Notes under the pieces: model-generated
What the model saw: the letters and a program-made list of their open reading frames with translations, nothing else
The model's database searches: none
What the model was told of the DNA's origin: nothing
From: JBGPBY01 sp041481485
GTDB taxonomy: Bacteria > Acidobacteriota > Terriglobia > 20CM-2-55-15
Length of the DNA: 8,021 bases
Reading direction: 5' to 3'
NCBI GenBank assembly: GCA_041481485.1
Contig: JBGPBY010000344.1
Coordinates: 1 to 8,021, forward strand
In this document: piece by piece, positions 7,290 through 8,021 of the stretch
Layout of the letters: every line of letters begins with the position of its first letter
Numbering within the stretch: position 1 is the first letter of the stretch
Translations under genes and position numbers: made by a program

Positions 7290-7362
7290 CTGTAGGCGCG
7301 GTCTATGACCGCGCGCGATCCCGAATTGAACGACTGTGCGCGTTCATAGACCGCGCCTACAG
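7290..7362. repeat. Pair of inverted GTAG-type REP sequences (BIME-like)
   Basis: The first REP (plus orientation) has GTAG at 7292-7295, followed by an 8-bp perfect stem, GCGCGGTC/GACCGCGC, with loop TAT (7296-7314). The second is in the opposite orientation: its CTAC end is at 7357-7360 and its stem at 7338-7356 has one mismatch. The two can also pair with each other: 7290-7308 (CTGTAGGCGCGGTCTATGA) is perfectly complementary to 7344-7362, and 25 of 27 bases pair overall with a 19-base loop. A GTAG tetranucleotide in front of a short hairpin is the hallmark of REP sequences mobilised by RAYT (TnpA-REP) transposases. It lies between the small ORF and modA, and could influence transcript stability or termination there. 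Confidence 0.8.
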
Positions 7363-7547
7363 GGGAACAGCGAACAATTTTCAAAACGATGCACTACCCA
7401 ACGCCAGGAAGTGTTGCTGAAACACAGTGAAAGGGTCAAACGTCAGGCAATTTTTCGATGGATACTCACCGGCGGGTCACGATGTCTGATGATATTGCAG
7501 CGCTTTTTTAAAAGCGGTTCGGATTAGGCGCAGGGCGCCCGGAATGT

Positions 7548-7562
7548 CGCAAATCATTTGCG
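7548..7562. other. 15-base perfect palindrome
   Basis: CGCAAAT-C-ATTTGCG has two 7-base arms around a central C. This shape would suit binding by a dimeric regulator, but it is not a motif I can assign, and it lies about 330 bases upstream of modA. No promoter elements are visible beside it. Confidence 0.35.
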
Positions 7563-7630
7563 GCGATTCTGGGAGCCCCGGATATGCGCCGGGAGATTCG
7601 AGTCTGTCTCGACAAGCCACGAGATCGACC

Positions 7631-7714
7631 CTACCAGATGCTCTCCATCGTCCTGATGAAGTAAACCGCGAGGCATGCTATTCCAATAATCATCCCTGTG
7701 ATCAGAGTTCGCAT
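7631..7714 (-). CDS. Predicted 27-residue single-pass membrane protein
   Basis: The ORF runs from ATG at 7714 to TAG at 7631-7633 and encodes 27 residues. Residues 4-20 (LITGMIIGIACLAVYFI) form one hydrophobic helix, with R2 before it and R21, E24 and a final W27 after it. A strong Shine-Dalgarno core, GGAGG (7724-7728, within GGGGAGGATT), stands nine bases upstream of the ATG, better than any start in the neighbouring operon. The size recalls the small accessory subunits of membrane complexes such as KdpF, but no specific match is recognised. It is upstream of modA on the same strand, about 410 bases away, with the REP pair between. Short length makes chance possible; the ribosome site plus a clean membrane helix is the support. 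Confidence 0.45.
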   Translation of the reverse strand: MRTLITGMIIGIACLAVYFIRTMESIW

Positions 7715-7979
7715 GTCAGAAATCCTCCCCTTCGATTTACGGACGTAAACAGAGAAGGCACGCCAGGGACCAAACAGGGGGAGCCATTATTTGTCATAGA
7801 GATCGACGAAAAACGGCATTTTGAGGGTGCGGTTTTCTATCAACTTGGTGGAGTTGTCCAAAAATACACTTTTTTTGCAATAGGAAGGTTGGGGGAGACG
7901 GTTTCCGAATGCCATTGAGCTCTTGGAGGGGAATTTAGTTTTGAATTGCGGTTCCAATTCACGGATGCGACTCCCCGCT
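7715..7979. other. Intergenic region with no recognised gene
   Basis: Apart from the ribosome-binding site of the small ORF at 7724-7728, I see nothing assignable. A plus-strand open frame at 7544-7918 covers part of it, but it has low-complexity, Ser/Arg/His-rich composition, no ribosome site and no family resemblance. A/T-rich runs near 7860-7880 could belong to a promoter for the minus-strand small ORF, without a clear -35/-10 pair. Confidence 0.5.
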
Positions 7980-8002
7980 GTAGGGGCGGTCTATGACCGC
8001 CC
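7980..8002 (+). repeat. Third GTAG-type REP sequence
   Basis: GTAG at 7980-7983 is followed by the 8-bp perfect stem GGGCGGTC/GACCGCCC with loop TAT (7984-8002). Compared with the REP at 7292-7314, the second stem base is G instead of C and its partner is C instead of G, so pairing is preserved. A partner REP in opposite orientation may lie beyond the window edge. Confidence 0.78.
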
Positions 8003-8021
8003 ACAATTGTGAGGACTGCAA

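Larger units (their letters stand above)
7218..7630. other. Intergenic region upstream of modA: REP pair and short palindromes
   Basis: I see no convincing gene in these 413 bases. They contain the REP pair at 7290-7362, an A/T-rich inverted repeat CGCTTTT/AAAAGCG at 7501-7516, the 15-base palindrome at 7548-7562 and a CCGG-rich hairpin at 7576-7592. The modA promoter should lie in the part nearest 7218, or be shared with the upstream small ORF, but no good -35/-10 pair is visible. The plus-strand open frames here have unnatural composition. Confidence 0.6.

Noticed and set aside
7290..7362. Intrinsic terminator
   Set aside because: The stem is strong but is not followed by a T-run on either strand; the GTAG-hairpin form fits REP sequences better.
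7544..7918. Plus-strand open frame of 124 codons
   Set aside because: Ser/Arg/His-rich composition, no ribosome site, no recognisable family, and opposite in strand to a better small ORF with a strong Shine-Dalgarno sequence.

Overview
The window carries one compact minus-strand operon for molybdenum uptake and molybdenum-cofactor maturation. On its downstream side is a repeat-bounded accessory gene, and on its upstream side a REP-rich intergenic region with one plausible very small gene. The organism is a bacterium of moderately high GC with a Gram-negative-type ABC importer. The REP-like elements, the stand-alone four-helix-bundle (S23/IVP) gene and the style of the two MoeA proteins and MobA suggest the Verrucomicrobia/Planctomycetes side of the tree. 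That is a low-confidence inference from general resemblance, because there is no rRNA or other marker gene here.

Layout, left to right in window coordinates (all genes are on the minus strand, so transcription runs right to left). Positions 1-792 form a repeat-bounded block. A ~72-nt arm at 1-72 is repeated in inverted orientation at 515-586, and that arm recurs in tandem with a 103-bp period at 618-689 and 721-792. The outermost 16 bases (1-16 and 777-792) are perfect inverted repeats. The loop between the inner arms is almost filled by a four-helix-bundle protein gene (92-475). Positions 816-7217 hold six genes in transcription order modA, modB, modC, moeA, moeA with a fused PBP-like domain, and mobA. 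The last five are joined by overlaps of 4, 4, 8 and 4 bases, and modA to modB has a 17-nt gap. Positions 7218-8021 are largely non-coding: two inverted GTAG-type REP sequences at 7290-7362, a third REP at 7980-8002, several short palindromes, and a 27-codon ORF with a good Shine-Dalgarno sequence (7631-7714).

How the genes work together: ModA (a predicted lipoprotein) captures molybdate outside the membrane, ModB forms the channel and ModC hydrolyses ATP. The MoeA-type proteins insert molybdenum into molybdopterin, and MobA adds a nucleotide to give the dinucleotide cofactor. The operon thus runs from uptake to finished cofactor, but no molybdoenzyme client lies in the window. Neither MoaA-E nor MoeB is present, so molybdopterin itself must be made by genes elsewhere.

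The least ordinary parts are the inverted-repeat-bounded four-helix-bundle gene, the REP elements with a compensatory base change, the divergent MoeA pair, and the tiny predicted membrane protein.
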